Positions 18,129 to 27,678 of a DNA stretch of 64,000 nt are shown piece by piece (within the stretch, counting starts at the first letter, position 1; each line of letters opens with the position of its first letter). The notes beneath the pieces were generated by a model, which was not told the origin of the DNA, did no database searches, and worked only from the letters and a program-made list of their open reading frames with translations. The translations under genes and the position numbers were made by a program. The DNA is from JACCTU01 sp963809175 (lineage in GTDB: Bacteria > Actinomycetota > Thermoleophilia > Gaiellales > Gaiellaceae), in NCBI GenBank assembly GCA_963809175.1, contig CAWEIK010000001.1:1240001-1304000 (forward strand). The letters are read 5' to 3'.

Positions 18129-19079
18129 ATGGGCGCTTTCATCATCAGACGAACTCTCGGCGCGGTGCTCGTGCTCCTCGCCGTCAGCTTCCTCACCTTC
18201 TGCATCTTCATCGTCATCCCCGGCGGCGATCCCGCCGAGCGGATGGCCGGCAAGAACGCGACGGACGAGAACATCGCGAACATCCGCGAGACGTGGGGCT
18301 TCGACGAGCCGTTCTACACCCAGTACGCGATGATGATGCGGAAGGTCTTCACCGCCGACCTGATCTCCTACACGACGCAGCAGGACGTGATCGCGGAGAT
18401 CAAGCGCGGCCTCCCCGCAACGATCTCGCTCGCGGTCGGCGCGGCGATCATCTGGCTCTTCTTCGGCGTGCTCGTGGGGGTGATCTCAGCGGTCACCGCG
18501 GGCAAGCTGTCGGACCGCGCGATCACGATTTTCGCGCTGATCGGGATCTCGATGCCCGTGTTCTGGCTCGGGATCCTGGCGCGCTACTACCTCGGCCCGG
18601 AGAACCTCGGGCTCTTCCCGGACGGCGGTTACGTCCCGCTGACCGAGAACCCCGTCCAGTGGTTCTACCACCTGATCCTGCCGTGGTTCGTGCTCGCCGT
18701 TCTGTTCATCGGCTTCTACGGCCGCGTGCTGCGCTCGAACATCCTCGACTCGATCAACGAGGACTACGTCCGCACCGCCAAGGCGAAGGGGTTGAACCCG
18801 CGTCGCGTGATGCTGAAGCACGTGCTGCGGAACTCGATGATCCCGATCGTCACGCTCTTCGCGCTCGACTTCGCCGGCGTGATCGGCGGCGGCGCGATCC
18901 TGACCGAGACGGTCTTCGATCTTCAGGGCGTCGGGCAGTACGCCGCGCGTTCGGTGCGAACGCTCGACCTGCCGCCGATCATGGCGGTGACGCTCCTCGG
19001 CGCGTTCTTCATCGTCTTCTTCAACGCGATCGTCGACTTTCTCTACGCGTATCTCGACCCGAGGATCCGGCCCAGCTAG
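18129..19079 (+). CDS. Peptide ABC transporter permease, DppB type
   Basis: A 316-residue permease with the DppB/OppB arrangement: first helix LGAVLVLLAVSFLTFCIFIV, then PGGDPAERMAGKNATDENIA, the periplasmic part and five further helices. The EAA-like docking loop is DYVRTAKAKGLNPRRVMLKH. It starts three bases after the previous stop and abuts the ATPase gene (TAG then ATG), so it is clearly part of the operon. It shares the YVRTA(R/K)AKGL loop with the operon 1 copy, consistent with duplication of the whole importer. Confidence 0.9.
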   Translation: MGAFIIRRTLGAVLVLLAVSFLTFCIFIVIPGGDPAERMAGKNATDENIANIRETWGFDEPFYTQYAMMMRKVFTADLISYTTQQDVIAEIKRGLPATISLAVGAAIIWLFFGVLVGVISAVTAGKLSDRAITIFALIGISMPVFWLGILARYYLGPENLGLFPDGGYVPLTENPVQWFYHLILPWFVLAVLFIGFYGRVLRSNILDSINEDYVRTAKAKGLNPRRVMLKHVLRNSMIPIVTLFALDFAGVIGGGAILTETVFDLQGVGQYAARSVRTLDLPPIMAVTLLGAFFIVFFNAIVDFLYAYLDPRIRPS

Positions 19080-20107
19080 ATGGCGGAGCGGCTGCTGGAG
19101 GTCAAGGACCTCAAGGTCCAGTTCGCGACGGAGGACGGCATCGTCAACGCCGTCGACGGCGTCTCGTTCACCCTCGACCGCGGCCAGGTGCTCGGGATCG
19201 TCGGCGAGTCCGGCTCGGGCAAGAGCGTGACGTCGATGACCATGCTCGGCCTCACGCGCGGCGTGAACGCGCGCTTCGAGGGTGAGGTGAACTACAAGGG
19301 CCGCGACCTGATCGGGATGAGCGAGGACGAGCTCCAGTCGGTCCGCGGGAACGAGATCGCGATGATCTTCCAGGACCCGATGACCGCGATGAACCCGGTC
19401 TACCGGGTCGGGGACCAGATCGCCGAGGGACTGCGGGCGCACAACAAGGAGATGACCAAGCAGCAGGCGCGGGCCGGGCCATCGAGCTCCTGCGCGCGGT
19501 CGGCATCCCGAACCCGGAGTCGCGGGTGGACGACCACCCGCACCAGTTCTCCGGCGGCATGCGGCAGCGCGCGATGATCGCGATGGCGCTCGCGAACAAC
19601 CCGGACATCCTGATCGCCGACGAGCCGACGACCGCGCTCGACGTGACGATCCAGGCGCAGATCATCGAGCTGATCGGCCGGCTGAAGGTCGAGTTCAACT
19701 CCGCCGTGATCCTGATCACGCACGACCTGGGCGTCGTGGCCGAGATCGCGGACGTGATCATGGTCATGTACGCCGGCCGCGTCGTCGAGATGGGCACGAA
19801 GCGCCAGATCTTCTACGACCCGCAGCACCCTTACACGTGGGGGCTGCTGGGCTCGATCCCACGGCTCGACCGTCCGAAGGCCGACCGGCTGCACTCGATC
19901 GAAGGCGCGCCGCCGTCACTGATCAACCTCCCGCAGGGCTGCAAGTTCCGCCCGCGCTGCCCGCACGCGTTCGAGAAGTGCTGGGAGGAGCCGCCGCTCG
20001 AGAACCGCGTCGAGGAGCCGGGGCATCTCGACCGCTGCTGGCTCCCGGTCGAGGTGAAGCGCACCGTGCGCGACGCGACGATCTCCGGGGAGACCCGCGC
20101 CGCGTGA
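19080..20107 (+). CDS. Peptide ABC transporter ATPase, DppD type (frame break near 19475)
   Basis: Walker A GESGSGKSVTSM and the Q-loop MIFQDPMTAMNPV lie in the first frame. The signature FSGGMRQRAMIAMAL, Walker B ILIADEPTTALDVT and the H-loop LITHDLGVV lie in the second. The break falls in the helical domain near 19470-19480. Two inserted bases (or one lost) explain it and give about 341 residues. The C-terminal cysteines (GCKFRPRCPH, KCWEE, DRCW) are present. Starts with ATG directly after the permease stop. Function as for the operon 1 paralogue. Confidence 0.85.
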
Positions 20108-21230
20108 GCACGTCTGAGTCGCCTCTCGTCGAGGTCAGGCATCTCAAGAAGTACTTCCCGATCAAGAAGGGGTTCCTCCAGCGCGAGGTCGCGCGCGTCC
20201 ACGCGGTCGACGACGTCTCCTTCTCCATCGCCAGGGGCGAGACCCTCGGCCTCGTCGGCGAGTCGGGCTGCGGCAAGTCGACCCTCGGCCGGACGATCGT
20301 CCGCCTGCTGGAGGCCTCGGACGGCGAGATCCTGTTCGAGGGGCGGGACATCACCCACGTCAAGGGGCGCGGCCTCCGTTCGCTCCGCCGCGAGATGCAG
20401 ATGATCTTCCAGGATCCGTATGCGTCGCTGAACCCGAGGAAGCGCGTGGGCTCGATCATCGGCGACCCGCTGAAGATCCACAAGATCGGCACGAAGTCGG
20501 AGCGCAAGCGTCGGGTCCAGGAGCTGCTCGAGGTCGTCGGGCTCTCGCCCGAGCACTACAACCGCTTCCCGCACGAGTTCTCGGGCGGGCAGCGCCAGCG
20601 GATCGGCGTCGCGCGTGCCCTCGCCCTGAAGCCGAAGCTGATCATCGCCGACGAGCCCGTTTCCGCCCTGGACGTGTCGATCCAGTCGCAGATCCTCAAC
20701 CTGCTCAAGGACCTCCAGAACGAGTTCGACCTGACCTATCTCTTCATCGCCCACGACCTCGGCGTCGTGCGGCACGTCTCCGACCGGATCGCGGTCATGT
20801 ACCTGGGGAAGATGGTCGAGCTCTCGCCGGCCGAGGAGCTCTACCAGCGGCCGATCATGCCGTACACCGAGGCGCTCCTCTCCGCGGTGCCGGTCCCCGA
20901 TCCCGACCTCGCCGCGGCCAGGGAGCGGATCGTCCTCGACGGGCGACGTCCCGTCGCCGATCGACCCGCCGCCGGGCTGCCGGTTCCATCCCGCGGTGCC
21001 GGTACATGACCGACGTCTGCCGCGAGATCGAGCCTCCGCTGACCGACTACGACGGCCACCTGGCCGCCTGCCACCACCCGCTGAACGTCTCGAAGGACGA
21101 GGTCCTTCGGGCCGGAGCGGCCGCCGAGAGCCCCGAGTCGGCCCCGCGGACGCCACCCCGACGGAGCCCGCCGGCAAGGAATCCCACCCGGTCTCCGCGG
21201 AAACCCCTCGTTCGGGGTAGCTCCCTCTAA
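20104..21230 (+). CDS. Peptide ABC transporter ATPase, DppF type (two extra bases near the 3' end)
   Basis: GTG 20104 overlaps the previous stop (GTGA). The N-terminal YFPIKKGFLQREVARVHAVD, Walker A GESGCGKSTLG, Q-loop MIFQDPYASLNPRK, signature FSGGQRQRIGVARAL and Walker B LIIADEPVSALDVS are all in one frame. Extra g bases at about 20938 and 20993 disturb the C-terminal oligopeptide-binding segment. Removing them restores TGDVPSPIDPPPGCRFHPRC, the expected family sequence, and joins the tail from MTDVCREIEPPL to the stop at 21230, giving 374 residues. The last 45 residues are basic and proline-rich and probably disordered. Confidence 0.85.
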
Positions 21231-21266
21231 AGAGGGGCTGGAGGAGTGGCCGATACGTGGTGAGCG

Positions 21267-21599
21267 ATGGACGCTGCAGAGCGCAGGGAGATCCTGAACC
21301 GATACGCGGACCACACTCGTCGTTTCGACGAGCTGGCCTCGCGCCGGAAGAACGGCGACGCCGCCGAGGTGATTCCCTTCACCGCCCCCCTCCGGGAGCT
21401 CGAGCAGGAGCCGACGATGCGGGAGGTCGAGGTGCTCCAGCTCATCTCCGACGGCCTCGTGAACCGCGAGATCGGCGAGCGGCTCTTCCTCTCCGAGGAG
21501 ACGGTCAAGAGCCACGTCCGGCACCTGCTGGCCAAGCTCCAGTCCCGCTCGCGGGCCCACGCCGTTGCCGTCGGCTTCCGCCGCGGCATCATCGGCTAG
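21267..21599 (+). CDS. Small stand-alone LuxR-type DNA-binding protein
   Basis: A 110-residue protein. A charged N-terminal helix (RREILNRYADHTRRFDELAS) and linker are followed by a complete LuxR/GerE helix-turn-helix: TMREVEVLQLISDGLVNREI, GERLFLSEETVKSHVRHLLA, then KLQSRSRAHAVAVGF. There is no receiver or ligand domain, so it may be constitutive or controlled by partner binding. It follows peptide importer operon 2 after 36 bases and precedes the low-GC patch. The start ATG 21267 has a weak ribosome site. Confidence 0.8.
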   Translation: MDAAERREILNRYADHTRRFDELASRRKNGDAAEVIPFTAPLRELEQEPTMREVEVLQLISDGLVNREIGERLFLSEETVKSHVRHLLAKLQSRSRAHAVAVGFRRGIIG

Positions 21600-21909
21600 A
21601 CACGTAGAAAGGCCGCAGCCCGGCCGCCCACGCGCTGGGCAGACCGGGGGATTAAGCTCACGCGGTTTTCCTCACTTGTCCACACTTTGTGGAAATCCCT
21701 CAACAGAGGGATGCCCAATGTCTGTGGACAAACGAGGCTACGCGGGCTCTACCAGACCTTTGAAGTTTCCCGCAACCACTGCAAGCGGCAGCGAGAAAAC
21801 TGCACGACACCGATAGCGCGAAGTTGAACACAAGGACACCTCCCGATCGGGGGACTGACGGCACGGCAAGTTTACGCATGTAAGACACGCCGATTCAAGA
21901 GGTTGCGGC
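21600..21909. other. Gene-free stretch with DnaA-box-like sites and a small hairpin
   Basis: No credible gene. It holds two TTGTCCACA sites in opposite orientation (21676-21684 and 21723-21731), and between them a 7-bp hairpin ATCCCTC-AACA-GAGGGAT (21694-21711). GC falls clearly here compared with the upstream operon. An AAGAGG ribosome site precedes the HD-GYP start at its right end. Confidence 0.5.
21676..21731. promoter_or_regulatory. Pair of actinobacterial-type DnaA boxes
   Basis: TTGTCCACA at 21676-21684 and its reverse complement TGTGGACAA at 21723-21731 match the high-GC actinobacterial DnaA box exactly. A weaker TTTGTGGAAA lies between them (21686-21695). Two or three boxes are too few for oriC, and no dnaA or dnaN is near. 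A DnaA-titrating or DnaA-regulated promoter site is more likely, or chance. Confidence 0.4.
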
Positions 21910-23316
21910 ATGTTCGAGACTGATATTCAAAAGTCCATCCGACTGGTTGGGACAGGCTTCCGCCGCCCAATCGCTATTGAGGCGTATTCGCTTGCCCTCG
22001 CGGTGGCGGCTTTCTCTCTGGCTTTGGGCCTTGCGCAGCAGGGGGCCGGCGGATCCTTCCCCGTGCTCGTTGTGGGCGCGCTCGCCTTTGTGGCCTGGAT
22101 GGCGGAGAAGCAAAGCGTGCGCCTGACGACCAATCTCGAGATGTCGGTCTCGGTCATGCCGGTTCTCTTCGCCGCAGTGGTCTACGGGCCCCACGCCGCG
22201 ATGGCGGTTGGCGCGGCTGCCCTGTTTTCGGAGTTTCGCGCGCCATACGAGCGATGGCTTATCTGGACATCGACCAGAGTCCTTGCTGGCGGGTTGGCCG
22301 GGCTCGCGGCTCAGTCACTACTGTCCTTTGAACCGACCTTCGGGCAATTGCTCGTCGCGGTAGCGGTCGCGGGGGTGGTCGAAGCAGTCACGGACGCCGC
22401 GGTTGCTGCAGGAACCCTCGCGATTCGAAAGTCGGGATCAATCACCGCGACGCTCCAAGCGATGGCGAGACTCCTTGCGGCCACCATCCCGCTGTTCACA
22501 CCCGTGATTGCTGTGCTCGCCTATGGATACGAGCAGGTGTCCGCGTGGACTGCTTTGCTGTTCTTTGTCCCCGCCATTGCGGCCCAGCGGCTCTTCGTGC
22601 TTTATCAGGAGCAGCGCCAGTTGGCAGAGGAACTGGTCGGAGCGAACGAGAGGCTCGAGCGTGCCAACCTGTCTTTCGCTACGGCGCTGGTTGCGACCCT
22701 TGACGCACGAGACAGGTATACAGCTGGCCACTCGGCAGCCGTGGCGATCTACTCTCGCGACATTGCCCTTCGCATGGGGTTGAGTGAAGAAGAGCAGCGT
22801 AAGTGTCACCTAGCCGGGCTGGTCCACGACATCGGGAAAATCGGACTTCCTCCGGGCCTCCTCGAGAAGGAGGGGCCGCTGACTCTCGAAGAGCGTCGCC
22901 TAATGGAGGCGCACAGCGAGATCGGCGAGCGAATCCTCGCAAACGTTGACGATTACGCAGAGATTGCGTCGATCGTTCGACACCACCACGAGCGTGTCGA
23001 CGGCGAGGGGTACCCGGACAAGCTGGTTGGAGCTAGCACGCCGCTTGTCTCACGCATCATTTCGGTCGCGGATGCTTACAACGCAATGACGTCCGACAGA
23101 CCATATCGAGACGCCATGCCGAGTCGAGTCGCGCGCCTGAGGCTTGCTCAGGCGGTTGAGAGTCAGTTCGACACGGCAGTCGTGGCGGCGTTCGAGGCGA
23201 TCCTTGCGACTGCCGATGAGTCGTATCGGCTCGGTACGGCTCCAGACTTCACGTTTGGCAGTCAGGCGGTTCAGGCTGATTCGGAATCGCTCAGTCCGGT
23301 TGAGGTCGCGGCGTAA
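21910..23316 (+). CDS. Membrane HD-GYP domain protein (putative cyclic-di-GMP phosphodiesterase)
   Basis: A 468-residue protein. The first 230 or so residues are about eight membrane helices resembling a membrane sensor module. A short coiled region (YQEQRQLAEELVGANERLER) leads to the HD-GYP domain: HSAAVAIYSRDIALRMGLSE, HLAGLVHDIGKIGLP with the HD pair, HHHERVDGEGYPDKL with the GYP motif, and ISVADAYNAMTSDRPYR. All metal and catalytic residues of active HD-GYP enzymes appear present, so hydrolysis of c-di-GMP is likely; the signal sensed is unknown. GC is lower than in the flanks. Its end overlaps the convergent LAL regulator gene by 46 bases. Confidence 0.88.
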   Translation: MFETDIQKSIRLVGTGFRRPIAIEAYSLALAVAAFSLALGLAQQGAGGSFPVLVVGALAFVAWMAEKQSVRLTTNLEMSVSVMPVLFAAVVYGPHAAMAVGAAALFSEFRAPYERWLIWTSTRVLAGGLAGLAAQSLLSFEPTFGQLLVAVAVAGVVEAVTDAAVAAGTLAIRKSGSITATLQAMARLLAATIPLFTPVIAVLAYGYEQVSAWTALLFFVPAIAAQRLFVLYQEQRQLAEELVGANERLERANLSFATALVATLDARDRYTAGHSAAVAIYSRDIALRMGLSEEEQRKCHLAGLVHDIGKIGLPPGLLEKEGPLTLEERRLMEAHSEIGERILANVDDYAEIASIVRHHHERVDGEGYPDKLVGASTPLVSRIISVADAYNAMTSDRPYRDAMPSRVARLRLAQAVESQFDTAVVAAFEAILATADESYRLGTAPDFTFGSQAVQADSESLSPVEVAA

Positions 23317-25786
23317 GCGCTCCGCACGCCAAGCGCTGAGGCTTCGGCGCGATTGCGCACGCCGAGTTTCTCGTAGATGTGCCTCAGGTGAACCTTCACC
23401 GTCGGCTCACTGATAAAGAGCCGTTTGGCGATCTCGCGATTTGAACCGCCTCCCGCGACGAGTTCTAGAACCTCGACCTCCCTCGCAGTCAAGGGGCCAA
23501 TCTTCTTGGATACTCGCCTGGCCCACTGTTCGATCTTCGGTCGTATCGCAATTGCATTCGGGTCGCGTCTTACGAATGAAGCGACCTGGGGGGCGAATCT
23601 AGGACAGGCCCGAAAGAGCGTCACAATAGGATCGACGAAGCCAGTCGACCCGACAAGCTTGATCGCGGACGAGAGCGAGCTCTCAAGCGAGAGTCTCCTG
23701 GTTCGAAGCAATCACGACACTGACAAGCGCGACGACGACCCGCGGCTCTGCGCTCCGAGACAGTTCATCAGCTTCGGTTGCATACGATGCGGCCTCTTGC
23801 GATTGGCCTTGCAACGAGAGCGTGAGAGCAAGATAGGCGAGCAGCTCGGCGTGAGTCCCGCGGTCCGCAGGAACGGGTGCTTCTCGGAGTACCTGCAACG
23901 CCGTGACGTATCGCTGGCTCACTAAGTGCGCTTGCGCGCGAAGGAGCGCAGTGTTGGCGACGAGGTGCGCGCTGGATCTCGCCGTGACCTCAAGTTCCGC
24001 CATCAGTCGCCGGAACTCGCCATTGCGATTCAAAGCAGTAGCAGCGTGCGCCTTTGCTGCCGAGAATGTGGGGAATCGCGAACTCGAGGTGAGAGCGCCG
24101 AGCCTCGTCGAGCGCCTGTTCGATAGTGCCCCACGCTTCGGAGTACTCAGCGGCGCTGACCAGAGCGCGCGCACGGGTCGTCAAGTACGAGGAAACGATG
24201 AACGGGTCAGACGCACTCGAGAGCAGAGTCTCGAGCGGTCGAGTCTCATCGATACAAGGATAGAGCGGGCCCAACCGGTGCGCGTGGAACAGACGACCGC
24301 CACCGAGTCTCAGCATGTCATCTGGACTTAGGTCAGTGGCAGCAAATGCGTCTAGATACTGAGTCGCCTCTGGGTTCTCAAGCTCAACCTCGGCCAAGAA
24401 TCTTGCATACAGCGCAGCGCGCAACGCGGCGTCATCGCTTGCAAGTGCGCACGCGCGAGTGGCGTGATCCGCCCCTACCCGCGGGCGGTCGTCGAAGGTC
24501 GCTGCGCGGGCGGCGCGGACTAAGGCTCGCTGAGTAGTCGCGTCGTGTGTGGACCGATGTGCGGCGCGAAGCGCCAGGGTTTCGGCGGCTGCGGGCTCCC
24601 CAGCACGGAAGGCCACCTCCGCAGCGACGAGATCGATATGGGGCGACGTAATCCCCAGATCATGCGCCTGGTCAGCCCATGCCTTCAGCGAGGCGGTCCG
24701 ACCGGCCAGCAAAAGCTCTGGGCCGGCAGCTTCAAACAATCGTGCGACTACATCCGTAAGAGATGCGCGGCAAGCAACGTCAAATGCGGCATCCCACTCG
24801 CCGTCCCTCGCTAACGCTTCAGCGACTAGGCGCGCATCGTGTGCGACCTCGTTCGAGTTCAAGCCGTCTCGGTCGCGCGAGAGAAACTCGCGAAAGAGCG
24901 GGTGAATGTAGTAGTTGCCGCTTTCCTCCGCTGACAGTACCCCAGCCGCTACCGCTGAACCGAGTAGCTCGTTTGCGTTGCCGCCGAGCAAGGCATCGAC
25001 AACACGAGGGGTAATCGTCGGCGCAAGCCCGAGCGCGTGTAGCGCGGCGCGCGCCGCGGTCGGTAGTGACTGAACGACTTCTTGCGCGAAGAACTCGTAC
25101 AACGTGTCGGCGAGAACATGCTCTGGCACGTCCACCGACCCAGAAGCCGCCGCCAGCCCAATGACGGCTGGCCAGCCCGCCGCAAGGGCGACCAAACCGG
25201 GAAGCGGGCGCTGACCGTTGTGAGCGAGGACGCGTGCGGCTTCCTCTTGGTCCATCGCAAGCATTTCGCGGCCCAGTTCATAGATCTCTCCGTAGAGCAA
25301 TCGCCGTGCAGTGGCCCACGACGGACGTTTTCGAGTCGCAATGACGAGACGGAAGTCGGCGGTCTGAGCCATTTCATCTACTAGTTGCTCGGCTTCGGGA
25401 CTGGATGCGCTGTTGTAGTCGTCGATAACGAGCAGCACGTCGTCAGGGGAACCCCCGATTACCTCGGTCACCAATCTCGCCAAGCCCGCGGGCTCGGGAA
25501 CCGGGCCACCGCTCGACAATCTTGCAACCAGCCTCTGTCTTGATCCACCTGTGGCCTTGCTCAGCGCTTCGGCGAGTCCGGCGGCGAGCGCTGCTGAATC
25601 AGCGGCCGAAGACTCCGCGCGGTACCAAGCCACCCGCGGTCCCGAGAGGTCCGAGACCCAGTCGCGGGTAAGGGTGGTCTTCCCGTAGCCGGCTGGCGCA
25701 ACAAGAAGGATGATCCGCGCTTCCGACTCGTCCAGCAGCCTCGTGAGGCGTGGACGCTTGACGATGTGGCGGCGTTGTTCAGCCAA
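23271..25786 (-). CDS. Large ATP-binding LuxR regulator (LAL/MalT-like), two extra bases
   Basis: The N-terminal part has Walker A (VAPAGYGKTTLTRDW) in an HIVKRPRLTRLLDESEARII context and Walker B-like VLLVIDDYNSAS. A winged-helix part and a long TPR-like helical middle follow. The C-terminal LuxR domain is LTAREVEVLELVAGGGSNRE, IAKRLFISEPTVKVHLRHIY. This is the MalT/LAL layout (STAND ATPase). Two inserted bases near 24049 and 23698 divide it into three frames; removing them gives 837 residues with continuous TPR-like sequence. So it is probably an intact regulator, not a decayed one. Inducer unknown. Convergent with HD-GYP; GC lower than its surroundings. Confidence 0.82.
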
Positions 25787-25918
25787 GCCTGTGCCCTCTC
25801 GCTTAGGTTCGGGGCGACTCCCAGATCCTGCCTACGGACCCTAGCCTGCCTTGCGCGAGTTGTCACTTGTGAAGAGTCGGTGCCCGCGGGTCGGCCGCAC
25901 GCCGCGGGCACCTTGCCG

Positions 25919-26182
25919 TCAGCCCCCGACGCGTCCTTCCGCGCCGAGGTCATGTGCGAGCGGGTCCTCGCCCGTGAGTGCGCGGTACGCGGCCGGAATC
26001 TGGCGACGGCGAGGTACTCCGAGCTTCTGCCGGAGCACGTCGCAGTGCGCCTTCGCGGTCCTCGGCGAGATGCCGAGTCGCGCGCCGACCTCGTCGTTCG
26101 AGCAGCCCGCTGCGATCAACGCGACGACCTGGCGCTGACGATCCGTCAGGCCGATGGGCTGATCCTTGAGGACTGGCGACAT
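25919..26182 (-). CDS. Small stand-alone LuxR-type DNA-binding protein
   Basis: 87 residues, almost all a LuxR/GerE helix-turn-helix (LTDRQRQVVALIAAGCSNDE, VGARLGISPRTAKAHCDVLR, QKLGVPRRRQIPAAYRALTG) with a short Gly-rich tail. There is no receiver domain. It lies 132 bases upstream of the LAL gene on the same strand and downstream of the adenosine deaminase gene. The domain resembles C-terminal parts of larger regulators, so it may be a remnant, but the start (ATG, MSPVLKDQPIG) and stop are clean. Confidence 0.7.
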   Translation of the reverse strand: MSPVLKDQPIGLTDRQRQVVALIAAGCSNDEVGARLGISPRTAKAHCDVLRQKLGVPRRRQIPAAYRALTGEDPLAHDLGAEGRVGG

Positions 26183-26245
26183 GCAGCGAGCTTGCCACCT
26201 CGCTCGGCGGCACGACCATTGACCGAAAGGCGTATTTTCCGGCGG

Positions 26246-27263
26246 TTACGCCCGCTCGGGCACGCGGCGACCGCCGATGAACGCCGACTCGTGCCCGCGC
26301 GCGTTCGCCTCGCGCGCCTCGTCCTCGTCGAGCGCGCCGATGCGCAGCAGCAGCTCGAACTCGTCGCGCAGGTGCGTCCGCATCATCTCCGGGCCGTCGG
26401 TGGCGATCGTGAACGGCACGCCGTGCTCGACGAACGTGCGGAACGTCTCGCGCACCGCGTCCTCGTCGGCCAGCGCCTTCGTCAGCAGGTTCGACGTCGG
26501 GCAGATCTCGAGCACGATCTCGGGCTCGCGCAGCGCCGCCATCAGCTCCGGGTCGCCGGCGGCGAGGATGCCGTGGCCGATCCGGTCGGGACGCAGCGAC
26601 TCGACGACCTCGCCGATCTCCTCGCGCCCGATGTCGCCGCCCTCCTCGCCGACGTGGATCGTGACGCCGAGCCCGGCCTCGCGCGCGGTCTCGACCATCG
26701 GCGCGACCTGCGTGTAGTCGTAGCGCCCGCCGCCGGGGCGCGGGCCGGCGATGTCGATGCCGACGACGCCGCGCGGCGCCCACTTGATCGCCTTCTCGAC
26801 GATGATCTCGTTCAGCCGCGCGTCGAACGTCCGGTCCATCATCAGGATCAGCCCCGCGCGCACCTGCGGGTACTCGATCGACGCGCGGTCGAGGCCGCGG
26901 ATCGCGGCGAGGATGATGTGGTCGAGGTCGCGCTCGCCGCCGCGGTTTCGCTTCATCGGGTTGAAGCGCAGCTCGAGCGTCGTGATGCCCTGCGAGCGGT
27001 AGGCGCCGCCGATCGCCGCGTGCACCGAGCGCTCGACCGCGAGCGGGCGAGGACTGGATCAGCTCCGTCCAGTGGTAGATCGCGTCGAGCGCGTCGAGGT
27101 TCGGCACGCCGCGCGGGTCGGAGACCGTGACGAGCCGCTCGAACTCCCAGTAGTCCTTGACCGGCAGCGCGATCCCCTGCTCGTGCGCGAGGCTCCAGAG
27201 GATCTCGGACGCGACCGAGCCGCCGAGGTGGGTGTGGAGCTCGGCGAGGCCCTCGTCGATCAC
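26246..27263 (-). CDS. Adenosine deaminase-family amidohydrolase (one extra base)
   Basis: Metal-dependent deaminase of the ADA family. ELHTHLGGS has the first two zinc histidines. Further along are VTIHVGEEGG, RIGHGI, LEICPTSNLL and the Asp-containing FTIATDGPEMM, all expected catalytic or zinc elements. GTG 27263 gives VIDEGLAELHTHLGGS, with a leaderless-type -10 (TACACT) six bases before it. An inserted base near 27044 shifts the frame after IQSSP. Removing it restores LAVERSVHAAIGGAYRSQG and a 338-residue protein. The family includes adenosine, adenine and 6-aminodeoxyfutalosine deaminases; the substrate cannot be fixed from sequence alone. Confidence 0.83.
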
Positions 27264-27269
27264 GGATCG

Positions 27270-27275
27270 AGTGTA
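27270..27275 (-). promoter_or_regulatory. -10 element of the adenosine deaminase gene (leaderless type)
   Basis: TACACT on the minus strand, followed by exactly 6 bases and the GTG start at 27263. Confidence 0.5.
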
Positions 27276-27678
27276 TTTGCCGGCTTCCGATCCCCCCGGT
27301 TTGGGTGACGCCAATCACCCATCTGCGAGCACCACTCTTTCGAGGTTGCTTCCGATATCAGGGGCATGGAGCACGACGAGTCGGATTCGGCACCGGTCTT
27401 CTCTCCCACCTGAGGCGGAGTCCTCGTCTGGGTGGCAGACCGCCGGGAACTCATGCGGGTTGCCTTGCTGCGCCCGCGCTCGAGCACCCGACCGCCGCGC
27501 CGGACGACCTGGATCGCGCTCATGCCGCTCATCGCTGGGCGTCGTCGCCGATCTCGCGAGCTAGGAAAACCGATCGCCGCGCCCGCCGAATCTCCTCAGG
27601 GAGCCGGCGGGTTTGGGGACGACGGATGACTGCGGCACCCGCCGGCTCCGGCTTCCCAGGGCCTCTCCGGCCACGTTC
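27276..27678. other. About 400 bases without a supportable gene
   Basis: Short open frames exist on both strands but look like random Arg-rich translations. The only structured element is the 13-bp inverted repeat at 27600-27649. The two ends are the divergent -10 elements for adenosine deaminase and the glycosyltransferase. Confidence 0.5.
27600..27649. repeat. Perfect 13-bp inverted repeat upstream of the glycosyltransferase gene
   Basis: GGAGCCGGCGGGT (27600-27612) and ACCCGCCGGCTCC (27637-27649), spacer 24 bases. It lies about 30 bases upstream of the -10 at 27679, so it could be a regulator site covering the -35 region. A terminator is less likely because no T-run follows. Confidence 0.5.

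Noticed and set aside
21676..21731. Chromosomal replication origin
   Set aside because: Only two exact boxes, no AT-rich unwinding region, and none of dnaA, dnaN, recF or gyrB nearby.
21800..21909. Cyclic-di-GMP riboswitch before the HD-GYP gene
   Set aside because: There is a small GC hairpin and a GGCAAG-like piece, but not the conserved core or tetraloop/receptor of GEMM elements.
23271..24174. Decayed regulator or separate small LuxR gene at the 3' part of the LAL gene
   Set aside because: Both frame changes fit the same one-base insertion pattern seen in housekeeping genes, and the repaired protein is continuous.
27430..27630. Small gene on the plus strand (ADRRELMRVALLRPRS...)
   Set aside because: Arg/Pro-rich sequence typical of random translation of GC-rich DNA; no ribosome site or -10 spacing, no recognisable fold.
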